Origin: Polaribacter sp. ALD11
GTDB taxonomy: Bacteria > Bacteroidota > Bacteroidia > Flavobacteriales > Flavobacteriaceae
Reading direction: 5' to 3'
DNA length: 64,000 bases
Assembly: GCF_002831685.1 (NCBI RefSeq)
Contig: NZ_CP025119.1
Coordinates: 2,068,001-2,132,000 of the forward strand
This document shows, one piece after another, positions 8,601-19,812 of this stretch; the stretch's first letter is position 1, and every line of letters begins with the position of its first letter. The translations under genes were made by a program, and so were the position numbers. The notes under the pieces were generated by a model, which saw nothing but the letters and a program-made list of their open reading frames with translations, was not told the origin of the DNA and searched no databases.

Positions 8601-9349
8601 AATGTATATACTATTTTCAAAGAAGTTCCTTTATTTACTTCGGAAGTAAAAACTGCGGTAGCTCCAATTAATTTTGCTCTATTTCTAATATTCTGCAATC
8701 CTATTCCATTAGCTTTATTTTCGATAGTTGAAAAACCAACTCCGTCATCTTCTGCAATAATTTCTAATTCTTCTTTACAGAATTTTAATGAAACATTTAA
8801 GTTTGAAGCTTTAGAATGTTTAATCGTATTAGAAAAAAATTCTTGTAAAATCCTGAATATAATAATATTCGATTTCTCGTCTATTTTTTGTTCTTCCCCA
8901 TATGTTTTTAAGGTAGATTTAATAAAATTCAATCGATTAAAACGATCTATTTCTAATTGAACTGCTTCTTTTAAATTAATATTTTTTATCGCTTCAGGGT
9001 TAATCAACTTTGATAAAGCTCTAACTTCTGTTAGGCCTTTTGTAATGGTTTCAGAAACATCTTTCAAATTATCTCTGGTTGCACTTTGCAACTGAATTTT
9101 TGCTAAAGTTAGTAACTGACCAATATTATCATGCAATTCCCAACTAATATTCCTTAACGTTTCTTCTCTAATTTCTATTTGTGTTTCTGCTATTTCACGT
9201 TCAAAACGTTTTTTAGTTTCTTCTTGTTCTAGCAGAAGTGAGTTTTTCCTTTTCTGAAAAACAGTGAATAATAAGATAATAAAAATTACGACGATTACAA
9301 TAATTACAGTCGCTGAAAAAAGTATTATTTGACTTGCTTCTGACTCCAT
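8597..9349 (-). CDS. sensor histidine kinase (HisKA_3 type)
   Basis: From the ATG at 9349 the kinase is 250 aa. One N-terminal membrane helix (IILFSATVIIVIVVIFIILL) leads into a short coiled coil, then the HisKA_3 phospho-acceptor box SWELHDNIGQLLTLAK (His73), and a HATPase domain with EDDGVGF and GIGLQNIRNRAKLIGA. There is no periplasmic or PAS input domain, so sensing must come from the membrane helix or from the products of the two genes upstream. The frame extends to a TTG at 9370, but the ATG is preferred. The gene overlaps the upstream membrane-protein gene by 25 bp. Confidence 0.93.
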   Translation of the reverse strand: MESEASQIILFSATVIIVIVVIFIILLFTVFQKRKNSLLLEQEETKKRFEREIAETQIEIREETLRNISWELHDNIGQLLTLAKIQLQSATRDNLKDVSETITKGLTEVRALSKLINPEAIKNINLKEAVQLEIDRFNRLNFIKSTLKTYGEEQKIDEKSNIIIFRILQEFFSNTIKHSKASNLNVSLKFCKEELEIIAEDDGVGFSTIENKANGIGLQNIRNRAKLIGATAVFTSEVNKGTSLKIVYTL

Positions 9350-9975
9350 AATGCTCCAAATATAAAACAACTATACATAAATATTGACAATATTATTTGA
9401 ATTTTAAATAAGTATGCTACCACTTCTTTAGAAATATTCTGAATAGAATTCATAATCGATGTCATTGGTATTGTTCCTAAATAATAAATTAACAGACCAA
9501 AGGCTATCCAAAATGAAAGTGTTCTTTTGTAATTTAAAATATTATTTGAATTTAAAAAATCTTTAAAAAATAAAAATAAAGCTAATGTTGTTAAAGCACT
9601 TCCAGAATTAGCAGCAATTATATTGTAATCTAAAAAATATCTATCTTCTAAGAAATAATATAAGCTAGAAAATATATAAATAGTATTAAAAATAAATAGT
9701 ATTAGCCAAATTATTTTTTTTGTCGATTTAGTTTTTAAAATATTTTTTAGAAACAATAATAAAAAATTAAACTCAAAAAAAGTAGATAAATTGTATACTG
9801 CTAAATTACTCTCATTTTTATCAAATATGTAACTCGCCAGCATTTCAAATGAAAACAAGAAAACAAGGTATGCTAAGAAGTATTTTAAATCAATCTCAAA
9901 AGATTTTTTTAAATAAAACACAGCGTATAGAAAAACTGACAAAAACATTAATGTATAAACTAAATTTAATAACAT
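9325..9975 (-). CDS. multi-spanning membrane protein of a signalling operon, unknown function
   Basis: I do not recognise a named family. The 216-aa protein is almost entirely hydrophobic, with six or seven predicted helices (for example LVYTLMFLSVFLYAVFYL, YFLAYLVFLFSFEMLASYIF and IIWLILFIFNTIYIFSSLYY). It sits between a lipoprotein gene (1-bp gap) and the histidine kinase (25-bp overlap). That context suggests it acts as the membrane sensor or partner of the input-less kinase, but this is inference from position alone. Confidence 0.7.
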   Translation of the reverse strand: MLLNLVYTLMFLSVFLYAVFYLKKSFEIDLKYFLAYLVFLFSFEMLASYIFDKNESNLAVYNLSTFFEFNFLLLFLKNILKTKSTKKIIWLILFIFNTIYIFSSLYYFLEDRYFLDYNIIAANSGSALTTLALFLFFKDFLNSNNILNYKRTLSFWIAFGLLIYYLGTIPMTSIMNSIQNISKEVVAYLFKIQIILSIFMYSCFIFGALWSQKQVK

Positions 9976-9976
9976 A

Positions 9977-10591
9977 TTACATTGGAGGGCTAACTTTTAA
10001 TCTATTTGCACCTGAACTATCCATATCTTCAGAAAGGTTGAACGCTGGTAAAAAAGAAGCCCTAACTACCTGCTGAGTTTCTTTGCTACTAAACTTATAC
10101 AAAAACTCTGTAAACTTAACTGGTTTTCCTTTTTTAGAATATAATGGCTCAAAAGCTACACTTCTACTATTACCTATTTCTGCTGTTGGCATGAATATTA
10201 AGGTTTGCCTACCTCTTTTAGAAACGTCACTATGTTCTTTTGGATATGCTGCTGAAAAAATCCTGATTCCTGTTAAATTAATTTCTTTTTCTTTAGATAG
10301 TTTTTCTAAATAAGCAATGTATTGCTTTAAATCATTTAATTCATAAAAATGAGAGGTACTTTCAATTGCATCGTTTTCATCATTTGTAAATTCTTTTCTA
10401 TAAGTGTCCAGTACTTTTTTCTGACCAATATCATATTGATGAAACATACCTGCCATTTCTTTATATGTTATTGCATTTGATGGTCTAGAATCATTTACAC
10501 TATGTTCTTCATATTTATAATCTGTATCACAACTACTGAGTATTATAATTGAAAATAAAAAAAACACATAAAATTTATTCAAGTTTTTCAT
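9977..10591 (-). CDS. lipoprotein of unknown function, first gene of the signalling operon
   Basis: The 204-aa protein starts with a lipoprotein signal (FYVFFLFSIIILSSC, lipobox LSSC with the lipidated Cys at 21). The mature part is mostly hydrophilic and has no domain I recognise. It heads a compact four-gene operon: lipoprotein, membrane protein, histidine kinase, response regulator. It may be an envelope-stress reporter or ligand for the kinase; the sequence itself gives no proof. Confidence 0.7.
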   Translation of the reverse strand: MKNLNKFYVFFLFSIIILSSCDTDYKYEEHSVNDSRPSNAITYKEMAGMFHQYDIGQKKVLDTYRKEFTNDENDAIESTSHFYELNDLKQYIAYLEKLSKEKEINLTGIRIFSAAYPKEHSDVSKRGRQTLIFMPTAEIGNSRSVAFEPLYSKKGKPVKFTEFLYKFSSKETQQVVRASFLPAFNLSEDMDSSGANRLKVSPPM

Positions 10592-10922
10592 AATAAATAA
10601 GTTAGGTTAATAAACTACAAAATACAATTTATTATTTCTGAAGAAAAACAAAAACAATAAAAACAAATAAAAGACTAAAAATTAGTTACTTATATTTTTT
10701 AGTAAAGATTATAAAAGGTGTTTTTCCTGTAACAAACTAGAGGTTTATACTAGTGCTATTTTATAGAAGAAATAAGACTTTTGATGCAAGAAATAATTAG
10801 TATAGTTATTCTAAGGGGAAATTGCTAAAAACACTATTCCTAATGAAAAGTGTTCTCTAAGAAATGAAAAAACCTCAAAACATTTCTGTTTTGAGGTTTT
10901 AAAATTTTACTTATTTAAGCTT
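10592..10922. other. 331-bp intergenic stretch
   Basis: The stretch lies between the atpC end and the lipoprotein start. It holds the atpC terminator at 10869-10900 and presumably the promoter of the signalling operon near 10592-10700. I see no coding frame or RNA gene in the rest. Confidence 0.6.
10866..10900 (-). terminator. intrinsic terminator of the atpD-atpC operon
   Basis: A 14-bp perfect stem (AAAACCTCAAAACA / TGTTTTGAGGTTTT) with a 4-nt loop is followed, on the minus strand, by a T-run. It starts about 20 bp past the atpC stop. Confidence 0.9.
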
Positions 10923-11216
10923 TTAGTCAGCTAAAATAATAGCTTTATTATCATTCAACTCTAAAGTTCCTGAGCTAATCGCTAAAATCAAAATTTTAGG
11001 ATCATCTACCTTAGATTCTAATTTGCCGTGTAAATCATCTAATACCAAATGATCTTGACTATGTACATGAATCTTTATTTCACCTTCTTTTAGAATAGAA
11101 ACTATAGGAGCGTGATTATTTAATATTTGAAACTCTCCATCTATTCCAGGAGCTGAAAACAAATCAACTTCCGAAGAAAACAAGATTGCTTCTGGTGTTA
11201 CTATTTCTAAAAACAT
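10923..11216 (-). CDS. atpC: ATP synthase F1 epsilon subunit
   Basis: The 97-aa protein matches the N-terminal beta-sandwich of epsilon (MFLEIVTPEAILFSSEVDLF, PGIDGEFQILNNHAPIVSIL). It is short because it lacks the C-terminal helical hairpin of many epsilon subunits, which is usual in Bacteroidota. It is the second gene after atpD, 68 bp downstream, and is followed by a strong terminator. The other ATP synthase subunits are not in the window. Confidence 0.94.
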   Translation of the reverse strand: MFLEIVTPEAILFSSEVDLFSAPGIDGEFQILNNHAPIVSILKEGEIKIHVHSQDHLVLDDLHGKLESKVDDPKILILAISSGTLELNDNKAIILAD

Positions 11217-11229
11217 ATATTATAGTTTT

Positions 11230-11254
11230 TAGTTGTTAGTTACTAGTTGTTAGT
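11230..11254. repeat. short direct repeat in the atpD-atpC spacer
   Basis: TAGTTGTTAGT occurs twice (11230-11240 and 11244-11254). Partly complementary CAACT units follow at about 11264-11281. It looks like a simple degenerate repeat inside the 68-bp intercistronic spacer. Confidence 0.6.
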
Positions 11255-11284
11255 AAAAACTGCCAACTCTCAACTTTCAACTGT

Positions 11285-12802
<1,518 letters not shown>

Positions 12803-12855
12803 CTAATTATAATTATTATTTATATTTTGAGATTTAACATCTCATTTTCAGGTTG

Positions 12856-12863
12856 CAAAGGTA
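12856..12863 (-). promoter_or_regulatory. promoter -7 box (TACCTTTG) of atpDC
   Basis: TACCTTTG fits TAnnTTTG and lies 59 bp before the atpD ATG. Confidence 0.55.
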
Positions 12864-12922
12864 ATTCTTTTGGTTTTAAATAAAAAAGTTTTTTTTATTT
12901 AAAAAAGGCAGTTCTATTTAAA

Positions 12923-12950
12923 TAAAAAACCTCACCAAATGGTGAGGTTT
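12923..12950 (-). terminator. intrinsic terminator of the OmpA/TSP3 gene
   Basis: On the minus strand AAACCTCACC pairs perfectly with GGTGAGGTTT around ATTT and is followed by a T-run, 23 bp past the stop. Confidence 0.88.
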
Positions 12951-12972
12951 AAACTATGTATGTGTAAAAGAA

Positions 12973-14340
12973 TTATTTCTTGTTAGTTACCTTAACAATT
13001 ACTCTTCTGTTTTCAGCTCTACCAGCTCTTGTTTTGTTAGTTGATACTGGCTCACCTTCTCCGTAACCAATAGCTTCTAATCTTGTAGTCTCAACACCTT
13101 GCTTCACTAAATAATCTCTAACAGCAATTGCTCTCTTTTCTGAGATTCTTAAGTTTAATGGAGCAGATCCTGAACTATCTGTATGCCCTTCAATAACGAA
13201 AGTAGCATTAGGATTATTGTTCATCACTTTTACCATTTCATTTAATTTAGCAGTAACTCCTGATTTAAAAGAAGTTTTACCAACATTAAATAAGATAGCC
13301 TTAGCAAAAGCATTTAAATTTTCTTCAGCTACTTTAGTAATAACAGGTTTAGGACAACCGTTGTTAGATGCTGGTCCAGCAACGCTAACACATTTATCAT
13401 CTTTATCTAAAACCCCGTCTCCGTCAGTATCTGGCCAAGGACAACCACCGTTAGCCATTGGTCCTGCTTGAGAAGGACATTTATCGTTTTTATTAACTAC
13501 TCCATCTCCGTCAGAATCTGGACAACCTTTGTTAGCTTTAGTTCCTTTTTCAGAAGGACACATGTCATCTTTATCAGCAACTCCATCACCATCAGCGTCA
13601 GGACAACCGTTCATAGCTGCTAAACCTGCAACATTAGGACAAGCATCATCAGAATCTTTAACTCCATCGCCATCAGCATCAGGACAACCATTGAATTCTT
13701 TTAAACCAGCAACCTCTGGACAAGCATCATCTTTATCATATACTCCGTCTCCGTCAGTATCTTTTCCTCCAAATTTAATTACTAAACCTAAAGTTGTTTG
13801 ATAATGAGCTCTTACTTTATCAGAAAAACCTTTTTTAGTTCCTGTCTGAAAGTTTAAACCTAAGTTATCATTAAACCAAGTATTAAAACCAATACCAGCG
13901 TTCAACATACCTTCACCACTTGAATCAACTGAAGTATAACCTCCACCTAAATACACATAAGGATCAAACCATGCAGTTTCACCTACTAAGTTATTTAAAT
14001 CATACTTTACGATTGCATCTAACCCCCAGTAAAGAAAATCTGAATCATTCTCAGCAACTAAAGTTTCAATTTTATTTAAAGACCCTGCTAATTGTAAAGA
14101 AAAACCTTTATTAAGGTATTTGTCTACAGAAATTCTAGATATAGAAGGTAATACATTCCAATCTTTGTTTCCTAATAAATCTTTAATTTGGTCACCAAAA
14201 TCGTCACCATTATAAAAATCTACATTGTTTAATCCAAAACCAACAGCCCATGGATTGTTTTCATCTTGTGCGTTTGCGTTACCAACTGTTACCAACGTAA
14301 ACAAAGCTATCACAGCTAATTTTAATCGTTTCATTATCAA
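12973..14340 (-). CDS. OmpA-family outer membrane protein with TSP3 repeats (OprF-like)
   Basis: The 455-aa protein has a signal peptide ([20 protein letters not shown]) and an N-terminal eight-strand-barrel-like region to about residue 200. A run of calcium-binding thrombospondin type-3 repeats follows ([30 protein letters not shown] and similar). The C-terminus is an OmpA peptidoglycan-binding domain with [12 protein letters not shown] and [15 protein letters not shown]. It should be an abundant porin that tethers the outer membrane to the wall. It is monocistronic with its own promoter and terminator. Confidence 0.95.
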   Translation of the reverse strand: MIMKRLKLAVIALFTLVTVGNANAQDENNPWAVGFGLNNVDFYNGDDFGDQIKDLLGNKDWNVLPSISRISVDKYLNKGFSLQLAGSLNKIETLVAENDSDFLYWGLDAIVKYDLNNLVGETAWFDPYVYLGGGYTSVDSSGEGMLNAGIGFNTWFNDNLGLNFQTGTKKGFSDKVRAHYQTTLGLVIKFGGKDTDGDGVYDKDDACPEVAGLKEFNGCPDADGDGVKDSDDACPNVAGLAAMNGCPDADGDGVADKDDMCPSEKGTKANKGCPDSDGDGVVNKNDKCPSQAGPMANGGCPWPDTDGDGVLDKDDKCVSVAGPASNNGCPKPVITKVAEENLNAFAKAILFNVGKTSFKSGVTAKLNEMVKVMNNNPNATFVIEGHTDSSGSAPLNLRISEKRAIAVRDYLVKQGVETTRLEAIGYGEGEPVSTNKTRAGRAENRRVIVKVTNKK

Positions 14341-14373
14341 ATTTTTAAATTAAAAGTTCGTTATTATAATACG

Positions 14374-14381
14374 CAAAAGTA
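14374..14381 (-). promoter_or_regulatory. promoter -7 box (TACTTTTG) of the OmpA/TSP3 gene
   Basis: TACTTTTG fits TAnnTTTG and lies 33 bp before the ATG. Confidence 0.55.
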
Positions 14382-14448
14382 AACTCTTAAAACGTATCTA
14401 CAAAGACAAATCTACAAAATATTCATAGATTTTCAAGTTTTATCTGTT

Positions 14449-15642
14449 CTAAATAACTTTTAACTCCTTGCCAACTTCAATAAAAGCAGTAATTGCCTTA
14501 TTTAACTGCTCTTTTGTGTGCGCTGCAGATAATTGTACTCTTATTCTTGCTTTCCCTTTAGGAACAACAGGAAAAAAGAAACCAATAACATAAATTCCTT
14601 TTTCCAATAACTTATTTGCCATCACTTGAGAGAGTTTTGCGTCATATAACATAACAGGCACAATTGCAGCATCTGCACCAACCAAATCGAAACCTGCTTT
14701 TTCCATTTCTGTTCTAAAATAATTAGTATTCCATTCTAACTTATCTCTAAGTGATGTGTCATTTGATATTAAATCGAATACCTTTAATGAAGCTCCTACA
14801 ATTGCAGGCGCTAACGAGTTAGAGAATAAATAAGGTCTAGAACGCTGACGTAAAATTTCAATAATTTCTTTCTTACCTGTTGTATAACCTCCCATTGCAC
14901 CTCCTAAAGCTTTCCCTAAAGTTCCGGTAACAATATCCACTCTATCCATTACATTTTTTAGCTCAACAGTTCCTCTACCTGTTTTTCCTATAAAACCAGT
15001 TGCGTGACATTCATCTACCATAACCATAGCGTCATATTTATCTGCTAAATCGCAAATTTCATCTAGCTTCGCTACAATGCCATCCATAGAAAATACTCCA
15101 TCGGTAACAATAATTTTGAATCTATGGTTTTCTTTATTCGCTGCAATTAACTGCTCTTCTAATGAAGCCATGTTATTATTATCATAACGGTAACGCGCTG
15201 CTTTACACAAACGAACACCATCTATAACAGAAGCATGATTTAAACTATCTGAAATAATGGCATCTTCTTTGGTTAATAAAGGCTCAAAAACACCTCCATT
15301 TGCATCAAAACAGGCTGCATATAAAATAGTATCTTCTGTTGTGTAAAAATCTGAAATCGTTTGTTCTAATTGTTTGTGAATATCTTGCGTTCCACAAATA
15401 AAACGGACTGAAGACATTCCGAAACCATGCGTATCCATAGTATCTTTTGCTGCCTGAATTACTTCTGGATGATTTGATAATCCTAAATAATTATTCGCAC
15501 AAAAGTTAAGCACTTCTTGTCCTGTAGAAATTTTAATAACCGCATCTTGTGAAGATGTTATGATTCTTTCAGATTTATACAAACCTGCTTCTTTTATTTC
15601 TTGAATCTCTTTTTTTAAAGTATCTTTTATTTTACCGTACAT
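14449..15642 (-). CDS. kbl: glycine C-acetyltransferase (2-amino-3-ketobutyrate CoA ligase)
   Basis: This PLP enzyme cleaves 2-amino-3-ketobutyrate with CoA to glycine and acetyl-CoA in threonine breakdown. In the 397-aa protein the PLP-binding lysine is K244 in [31 protein letters not shown] and [10 protein letters not shown] are also typical of the alpha-oxoamine synthase family. Kbl fits better than KBL-like BioF because of the sequence [12 protein letters not shown] at the N-terminus. No threonine dehydrogenase gene is adjacent. Confidence 0.93.
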   Translation of the reverse strand: MYGKIKDTLKKEIQEIKEAGLYKSERIITSSQDAVIKISTGQEVLNFCANNYLGLSNHPEVIQAAKDTMDTHGFGMSSVRFICGTQDIHKQLEQTISDFYTTEDTILYAACFDANGGVFEPLLTKEDAIISDSLNHASVIDGVRLCKAARYRYDNNNMASLEEQLIAANKENHRFKIIVTDGVFSMDGIVAKLDEICDLADKYDAMVMVDECHATGFIGKTGRGTVELKNVMDRVDIVTGTLGKALGGAMGGYTTGKKEIIEILRQRSRPYLFSNSLAPAIVGASLKVFDLISNDTSLRDKLEWNTNYFRTEMEKAGFDLVGADAAIVPVMLYDAKLSQVMANKLLEKGIYVIGFFFPVVPKGKARIRVQLSAAHTKEQLNKAITAFIEVGKELKVI

Positions 15643-15664
15643 TTTCTATTGGTTTTAATGAATA

Positions 15665-15672
15665 CAAAGTTA
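15665..15672 (-). promoter_or_regulatory. promoter -7 box (TAACTTTG) of kbl
   Basis: TAACTTTG fits TAnnTTTG and lies 22 bp before the kbl ATG. Confidence 0.5.
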
Positions 15673-15691
15673 CAAAGTTTATTTTCTTTGC

Positions 15692-18600
15692 TTATACTTC
15701 AACAACATCAATTTTATCATTAATATATACCAATAGTTTTTTACCGACTTTAAAATTCATCGATTTTAAAACTAGTTCATATTTTAATAATTGTTGATGA
15801 TGGTCTTTAGATGAATTTCCTGTTTTATAGTCTATAATAGTGACTTCATTTTGTTTGTTAAACACCAATCGATCTGGAATAATAATCTGATTATCGAAAT
15901 CTACAATTTCTCTTTCATTAAAAACAGTTACTTCTTCAGAAAAATAAGTTGTTAATTCGGGATGACTTACAATCGCATCAATGGTGTTTTGTATTGTTTT
16001 TAATTGAACCTCATCAATCAACCCTTTTTGATGGTATTGCGTTACAATGGCATCAACATTCTTATTTGTAATAATTTTCGATAAGATTTCATGGAATAAA
16101 TTACCAAAATCAATTGCTTTTCCTTGTTCCGTGTTCCATAATTTAGAATCACTAGCCAACAAAACAATATTGTGTTCTTGCCAAGGCGTTGATATAAATT
16201 TTTGATGAATTTCTGTTAACGAAGCTTCTTTCTCTTTCTCTTTAAGTCTGCGGATGTTTCCGAAATTATATTCTAAAACATCTTCTTGCCAAAGATTCTG
16301 GTCTTTTAAGTAATTGATAAAAATACCCGAATAATAATTGACGTTTTCAATGCCTTTTGCAGATATTTTCTTTTCTGTAATTACATGCAATTGCTCTACA
16401 GCTCTTGTTAACGAAACATATAGAAGGTTAAAATTATCTAATTCTAACTCTTCTCTTTGTTGATTGTAAATTTCTAAACCTCTTTCATTTATAAAACTGA
16501 TATCTTTCTTATAATCAATTAAAAGTTCTTTGAATTTATAATCTTCCGGTAAAGCGTCAAACCAAATTTTAGGACTAATTTGTCTGTAAATATCTACATC
16601 ACAAGGAAAAATTACCACAGGAAATTCCAATCCTTTCGATTTATGAATCGTCATTACTTGCACAGCGTCTGAATTTTCTGAAGCAACAATGCTCAACTTC
16701 TCTTTTTTAAGATCCCAGAATTCTAAAAAATCGCCAATATCTGTTGCCTTTCTTTGTTGCTCTAAAACTACATCTAAGAAAAATTGCACATATGCATTTG
16801 AAGAAGTTACCAAATTAAAACCTCTAATTATTTCTTCAATTTTTTCGTAAAACGGAACTTGTTGAAACATAGAAAAACTAAATGTTACGCCGTAAGACTG
16901 TAATTCTTCGAAAATTAATTCATTCGCAGATTTTATGTGTTTTTTAAAGAATTCATGTTTCGGAATTCGAACCTCTAAATGTTCATACAAGAAATACAAC
17001 ACCTCAAACCTACTTTCTTCGTCATTTGCATTCTGAATAATACGCAAAACATCAATAATAAAATTGATTAACGAGTTATTTTGAAGCAATAGTGTTTCTG
17101 AAGAAATGATAGAAATACCGTTCTCAGACAAATAATCTGCCACTGCAATTCCGTCTTTTTTTGTTCTAGTTAAAATGCAGATTTCATTCAGATAAAAATC
17201 GTCTTTTAACTGATTAATTTTTTCTAAAACTTTCTTCGGATATTTTACTTTCTCGTCATCTTTCTCCTCTTCTTTATCTAAGAAAGTAAGCGACACAAAA
17301 CCGCCTTTTTTAGCATTTTCTAACTGCGTATTTCCATCATAGAATAACTTTTTGTAAGATTCATTTTGAAGAAAATTAGACGTATGCTGAAAAAACGAAT
17401 TATTAAAGTTTATTACTTCGGAATAACTTCTATAATTGGTCTCTAAGTTTTTAATATTTTTATGAACATGAAACGGATTCTCTTCATTCGAACCTAAATC
17501 GATAAATTGTTCTGCTTTACCTCCACGCCATCTATAAATAGCTTGTTTTCCATCGCCAACCAACAACAAGTTACTACTTTCTTGTGCTAGTGCATTGTCT
17601 ATTAATGGAATTAAATTTTGCCATTGCAACACAGAAGTATCCTGCATTTCATCGATAAAATAATGTTGAAAACGCTGTCCAATTCTCTCATAAATAAACG
17701 GCGCAGGTTGGTCTTTTATATTGTCTGATATTAATTGATTAAACTCTGCGTTTAATCTAATATTATTATCTTCTTTTATGGTATTTAATTCTGAATTGAT
17801 ATTATTTAAAACGGCTAAAGGAATAATACTTTTCAGGGTAATTTTATTCAGTAAATACTTAGAAAAAGAACTATTATATAAATCTTTCGATTGATAATAA
17901 TACATTCTTAATTGTTCTGAAATTCCTTCAATAGTATCTTTTGTAGCTGCAGAAGCTTTTCCTGCGAAAAGATTTTTAGAATCTTCTATAGTCGTATTTA
18001 ATCGACCCTCAAATTTTAAATCTTCACTTTTTAAAAATCGTAATTTAGTTAACTTTTGAAAGTGCTTTACCAACTCACCAGCATACGCAAAATCGGCAAT
18101 TGACAGTCCGTTGGTATCAATAAAACTTAAAACCTCTTCACCGAATATTTTGTATTCTTTCTCTATTTGTTTATTATCTTTCTGAAGTTTCTTTTTCAAT
18201 TCAAAAAAATCATCTAACTTTTTATCTGATAATTTTCTAAAGTGCTTTACATCATCTTCATTTAATAAAACTCTTGCAAAATCATTCAAGTCTTTAGAAA
18301 TATCCCAAGATTTATCATCATCTGTTTTATCTAAAGAGTAATCTATTAATAAGTTAGTTAGTTTCTTATCTGTACCAATCTTAGAAATTAAAACGTCTAC
18401 AGCTTCATTTAAAAGTGAAATAGCATCCATTTCTACTTCAAAATTTAGCGACAAACCTAAATCGTACGCAAAACTTTTAATAATTTTATGTGTAAAACTA
18501 TCGATTGTTGTAATTGAAAAGGCAGAATAATTCTGAAGAATTGCATCTAAAATTCTCTTACTTCTTTCTTTAATTATTGCTTTATCTAAAGTTGTTTCAG

Positions 18601-18838
18601 CAAGAATAATTTTTAATAAATCATTCTCCTTTCCTTCTGCAAAACCTTCTAAGCTAGACAACACACGTTCTTTCATTTCACCAGCTGCTTTATTGGTAAA
18701 TGTAATTGCCAACACTTTCTGAAACATAAAAAGATCGTCTGAAGTAAGCAGCACTTTAATATATTTTTTTACTAAAGTAAATGTTTTTCCACTTCCTGCA
18801 GAAGCGTTGTAAACTTGAAAAGTAGATGGTTGTTGCAC
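15692..18838 (-). CDS. UvrD/RecB-type helicase with C-terminal PD-(D/E)XK nuclease (AddA-like)
   Basis: The 1048-aa protein is built like AddA/RecB. It has Walker A ASAGSGKT at residues 12-19, the superfamily-1 motifs ITFTNKAAGEMKER, YFIDEMQDTSVLQW, GDGKQAIYRWRGG and MTIHKSKGLEFPVVIFPCD, and a C-terminal nuclease core with IIPDRLVF and TIIDYKTG (about residues 983-1007). It probably processes double-strand breaks for recombination. An AddB-like partner is not in the window. The start is GTG at 18838, with no in-frame ATG upstream, and it places the Walker motif at the usual distance from the N-terminus. Confidence 0.92.
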   Translation of the reverse strand: MQQPSTFQVYNASAGSGKTFTLVKKYIKVLLTSDDLFMFQKVLAITFTNKAAGEMKERVLSSLEGFAEGKENDLLKIILAETTLDKAIIKERSKRILDAILQNYSAFSITTIDSFTHKIIKSFAYDLGLSLNFEVEMDAISLLNEAVDVLISKIGTDKKLTNLLIDYSLDKTDDDKSWDISKDLNDFARVLLNEDDVKHFRKLSDKKLDDFFELKKKLQKDNKQIEKEYKIFGEEVLSFIDTNGLSIADFAYAGELVKHFQKLTKLRFLKSEDLKFEGRLNTTIEDSKNLFAGKASAATKDTIEGISEQLRMYYYQSKDLYNSSFSKYLLNKITLKSIIPLAVLNNINSELNTIKEDNNIRLNAEFNQLISDNIKDQPAPFIYERIGQRFQHYFIDEMQDTSVLQWQNLIPLIDNALAQESSNLLLVGDGKQAIYRWRGGKAEQFIDLGSNEENPFHVHKNIKNLETNYRSYSEVINFNNSFFQHTSNFLQNESYKKLFYDGNTQLENAKKGGFVSLTFLDKEEEKDDEKVKYPKKVLEKINQLKDDFYLNEICILTRTKKDGIAVADYLSENGISIISSETLLLQNNSLINFIIDVLRIIQNANDEESRFEVLYFLYEHLEVRIPKHEFFKKHIKSANELIFEELQSYGVTFSFSMFQQVPFYEKIEEIIRGFNLVTSSNAYVQFFLDVVLEQQRKATDIGDFLEFWDLKKEKLSIVASENSDAVQVMTIHKSKGLEFPVVIFPCDVDIYRQISPKIWFDALPEDYKFKELLIDYKKDISFINERGLEIYNQQREELELDNFNLLYVSLTRAVEQLHVITEKKISAKGIENVNYYSGIFINYLKDQNLWQEDVLEYNFGNIRRLKEKEKEASLTEIHQKFISTPWQEHNIVLLASDSKLWNTEQGKAIDFGNLFHEILSKIITNKNVDAIVTQYHQKGLIDEVQLKTIQNTIDAIVSHPELTTYFSEEVTVFNEREIVDFDNQIIIPDRLVFNKQNEVTIIDYKTGNSSKDHHQQLLKYELVLKSMNFKVGKKLLVYINDKIDVVEV

Positions 18839-18896
18839 AGAAATATTTTTATTGCAAATTAGTTTTTTTTGTATAGAGAAACAAGATAATAGAAAA

Positions 18897-18924
18897 AAGA
18901 AAAATCTCGCAAAAGCGAGATTTT
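18897..18924 (-). terminator. intrinsic terminator of the dtxR-zip operon
   Basis: AAAATCTCGC pairs perfectly with GCGAGATTTT around a 4-nt loop, with a T-run on the minus strand, 26 bp past the ZIP transporter stop. Confidence 0.9.
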
Positions 18925-18949
18925 CATATAAACTGAAATAAGCCTTATC

Positions 18950-19786
18950 CTAACCTAAGCCAACATCTAAAGACATCATCACAATAAAACCACCTATAAA
19001 ACCAAGCGTTGCAATATCTGTGTATTTATCTCGCTGTGTTTCTGGTATTACTTCTTCTACAACTACAAAAATCATTGCTCCTGCAGCAAATGCCAATGCA
19101 TATGGCAAAATTGGCACAAAAAAGGAAACTGCCAAAGCACCTAAAACCGCAGCAATTGGCTCTACAACTGCAGACAATTGTCCATACCAAAAACTTTTTA
19201 ATCTACTTACACCCTGTCTTCTTAATGGCATTGCAACCGCAAAACCTTCTGGAAAATTCTGAATTCCGATTCCGATTGCTAAAGAAATTGCAGCAATAAT
19301 CATTTCTGTTTGCTCTACACCAACTAAAGTAGATGCAGCTCCAAATAAAACTCCAACCGCCAAACCCTCTGGAATATTATGCAACGTAATTGCCAACACC
19401 AACAAAGTCGTTTTATGCCATTCTGTTTTTACTCCTTCTGCTTCACTTTCTTTAAAATTGATGTGTAGATGCGGTAGAATTTTATCCATTCCGAATAAAG
19501 ACAAAGCACCTAAACCAAACCCAATTGCAGCTGGTAAAACTTTCATAAAACCTTCTCCAGGACTGTTTTCTATTGCTGGCGCCAACAAACTCCAAAAACT
19601 TGCTGCCACCATAACACCTCCCGTAAAACCTAACATTCCGTCTAAGACAGCTCTGTTTAATTTCTTGAAAAAGAAAACTAACGCTGCTCCTGCAGCGGTT
19701 AAAGCCCAGGTAAAAAGTGATGCGTATAATGCTGCTAAAATCGGATTTTCTTTTCCGAATTCAACTAATTGATCGAATGTACTCAT
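18950..19786 (-). CDS. ZIP-family divalent metal transporter (ZupT-like)
   Basis: ZIP proteins import zinc, iron or manganese across the inner membrane. The 278-aa protein has eight predicted helices. The two metal-binding helix motifs are HNIPEG (residues 136-141) and QNFPEG (176-181), with a His-containing cytoplasmic loop (LPHLHINFKESEAEG) before them. Asn replaces His in the second motif core. It lies 26 bp downstream of the DtxR-family regulator on the same strand, so the pair is probably one operon under metal control. Confidence 0.92.
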   Translation of the reverse strand: MSTFDQLVEFGKENPILAALYASLFTWALTAAGAALVFFFKKLNRAVLDGMLGFTGGVMVAASFWSLLAPAIENSPGEGFMKVLPAAIGFGLGALSLFGMDKILPHLHINFKESEAEGVKTEWHKTTLLVLAITLHNIPEGLAVGVLFGAASTLVGVEQTEMIIAAISLAIGIGIQNFPEGFAVAMPLRRQGVSRLKSFWYGQLSAVVEPIAAVLGALAVSFFVPILPYALAFAAGAMIFVVVEEVIPETQRDKYTDIATLGFIGGFIVMMSLDVGLG

Positions 19787-19812
19787 ATATTTAAATCTAC
19801 TTATTTTACTTA

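Noticed and set aside
9849..10313. Plus-strand frames within the lipoprotein and membrane-protein genes
   Set aside because: They are antisense to genes with clear signal or membrane features and operon structure.
13217..13801. Open frames opposite the TSP3 repeats of the OmpA-type protein
   Set aside because: They are antisense shadows produced by the repetitive Asp/Gly-rich coding sequence; they have proline/serine-rich low-complexity translations and no start context.
19009..19772. Several plus-strand open frames opposite the ZIP transporter
   Set aside because: The minus-strand frame has full ZIP motifs, and the opposite frames are low-complexity by-products of its codon pattern.
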